Shown one piece after another: positions 63,426 through 64,000 of a stretch of 64,000 nucleotides of DNA (position 1 is the first letter of the stretch; each line of letters opens with the position of its first letter). Under the pieces are notes generated by a model. It did not search any database. It was not told the origin of the DNA and worked only from the letters and a program-made list of their open reading frames with translations. Source of the DNA: Promethearchaeota archaeon (GTDB lineage Archaea; Asgardarchaeota; Lokiarchaeia; Sigyniarchaeales; SOKP01); contig JAEOUA010000010.1 of assembly GCA_016839555.1 (NCBI GenBank), forward strand, positions 124,001 to 188,000, written 5' to 3'. A program made the position numbers and the translations under genes.

Positions 63426-64000
63426 ATGTTTGAATTAAAAAAAATAGATAAATACTTTCTGTTTATTTTATGTATTGGTTTAATATTTCGATTAGTCGCC
63501 TTATTTAAGGTAGATGCTGCTCTTGATTCATATACTTATTTAGCAGCCGCAAAAAGTATTATTGCTTTTGATTATAATTCATTTAGAGCACCCGGATTCC
63601 CAATCTTTATGATTCCTTTTTTTTTATTTCCTCATAATTATCCTTTAATTAACGCTCCAGAATCTAAAATAGTTCTTATAATATTGAATAATCCAAATCT
63701 CATCATAACTGCTCAAATTACATCTATGTCAGCAGGTATTTTATTAATTATCTCCTCTTATTTTGTTTTTTCTAAAGCTGCAATAAAATTAAGTACTAAA
63801 GAAGGAAAAATAACTCAAAATAATGCAAAATATGTCGGATTGATTGTAAGTTGTTTAATATCATTTTCTTTGCCTTTTATAATTAATTCTGTTCAAGGAT
63901 TAAGGGAAGAATTATTGGCAGTCTTAATTTTAATTATTTTCTATTATGTTATTATTAAAGAAAAGTTAGCTTTACGTGATAATCTTTTTCTGGCTTTATC
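63426..64000 (+). CDS. GT39-like membrane glycosyltransferase, copy 3, cut by window end
   Basis: The ATG at 63426 opens a third paralogue, MFELKKIDKYFLFILCIGL, continuing through ALDSYTYLAAAKSIIAFDYN and RAPGFPIFMIPFFLF to VQGLREELLAVLILIIFYY. It retains the D-S-Y-T-Y and APGFP motifs. About 190 codons are visible and the frame is still open at base 64000. A distinctive insert (ESKIVLIILNNPNLI) separates it from copies 1 and 2. It extends a tandem array of at least three genes. Confidence 0.85.
   Translation, partial: MFELKKIDKYFLFILCIGLIFRLVALFKVDAALDSYTYLAAAKSIIAFDYNSFRAPGFPIFMIPFFLFPHNYPLINAPESKIVLIILNNPNLIITAQITSMSAGILLIISSYFVFSKAAIKLSTKEGKITQNNAKYVGLIVSCLISFSLPFIINSVQGLREELLAVLILIIFYYVIIKEKLALRDNLFLAL

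Overview
The window is AT-rich archaeal DNA, most plausibly from an Asgard archaeon of the Lokiarchaeia type. The supporting signs are an actin-family gene that aligns with eukaryotic actin over its whole length (6548-7663), an archaeal-type topoisomerase IA with C-terminal zinc ribbons, the archaeal thiolase plus HMG-CoA-synthase-like/DUF35 pair, frequent TTG/GTG starts, and TATA-like boxes about 25 nt before start codons. The taxonomic assignment is inference. No rRNA, tRNA or CRISPR array was seen.

Layout. (1) 0.2-8.2 kb: a phosphoribosyltransferase, then three + strand genes that look cytoskeletal: a polyproline-repeat protein, a 1319-residue helical protein, and an actin-related protein with altered nucleotide-site residues. 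A small winged-helix protein follows. (2) 8.2-13.4 kb, minus strand: topoisomerase IA, an M19 dipeptidase and a PAS-PAS histidine kinase. (3) 13.7-16.0 kb: a VWA (CoxE-like) gene and, upstream of it in the same direction, a MoxR-type AAA+ ATPase. The MoxR gene looks broken, but three inserts of 31, 30 and 31 nt each fit a bulge-helix-bulge (BHB) splicing motif. Removing them at the motif-predicted cuts rebuilds an uninterrupted 283-residue MoxR protein, including its Walker A motif. This is the most striking feature of the window. (4) 16.2-22.9 kb: a BspA/DUF285 surface protein flanked by two decayed LuxE-like gene tails, a thioredoxin, a zinc-ribbon protein, an iron-sulfur flavoprotein, a CooC-like ATPase, a cupin, and a sulfatase-superfamily protein with Thr at the formylglycine position.

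(5) 23.0-36.1 kb: an array of acyltransferase-3 membrane proteins with nine intact copies and several fragments; a tenth intact copy lies at 45.2-46.3 kb. The fragments, an inverted copy and an acyl-CoA-dehydrogenase chimera show active local duplication and recombination. (6) 36.5-46.3 kb: a DUF998-like membrane protein, thiolase and HMGS-like genes, a CDF metal transporter, a GNAT, an unknown protein, an enolase-superfamily enzyme and an FkbM methyltransferase. (7) 46.6-57.9 kb: a glycan-catabolism neighbourhood (GH2 beta-mannosidase, Gfo/Idh oxidoreductase, NagB-like deaminase, amidohydrolase, LuxE-like ligase, sulfatase, sulfotransferase, transaldolase-like aldolase) plus a ZIP transporter. 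(8) 58.0-64.0 kb: a UDP-galactopyranose-mutase-like flavoprotein, a GtrA protein, a small Cys-containing coiled coil, and three tandem GT39-like membrane glycosyltransferases, the last cut by the window end.

Taken together, much of the window (acyltransferases, sulfatases, sulfotransferase, FkbM, GT39-like, GtrA, UGM-like) points to building, decorating and recycling surface glycans or lipids. The first part looks cytoskeletal, and the MoxR/VWA pair is probably a chaperone-like unit whose ATPase depends on RNA splicing.
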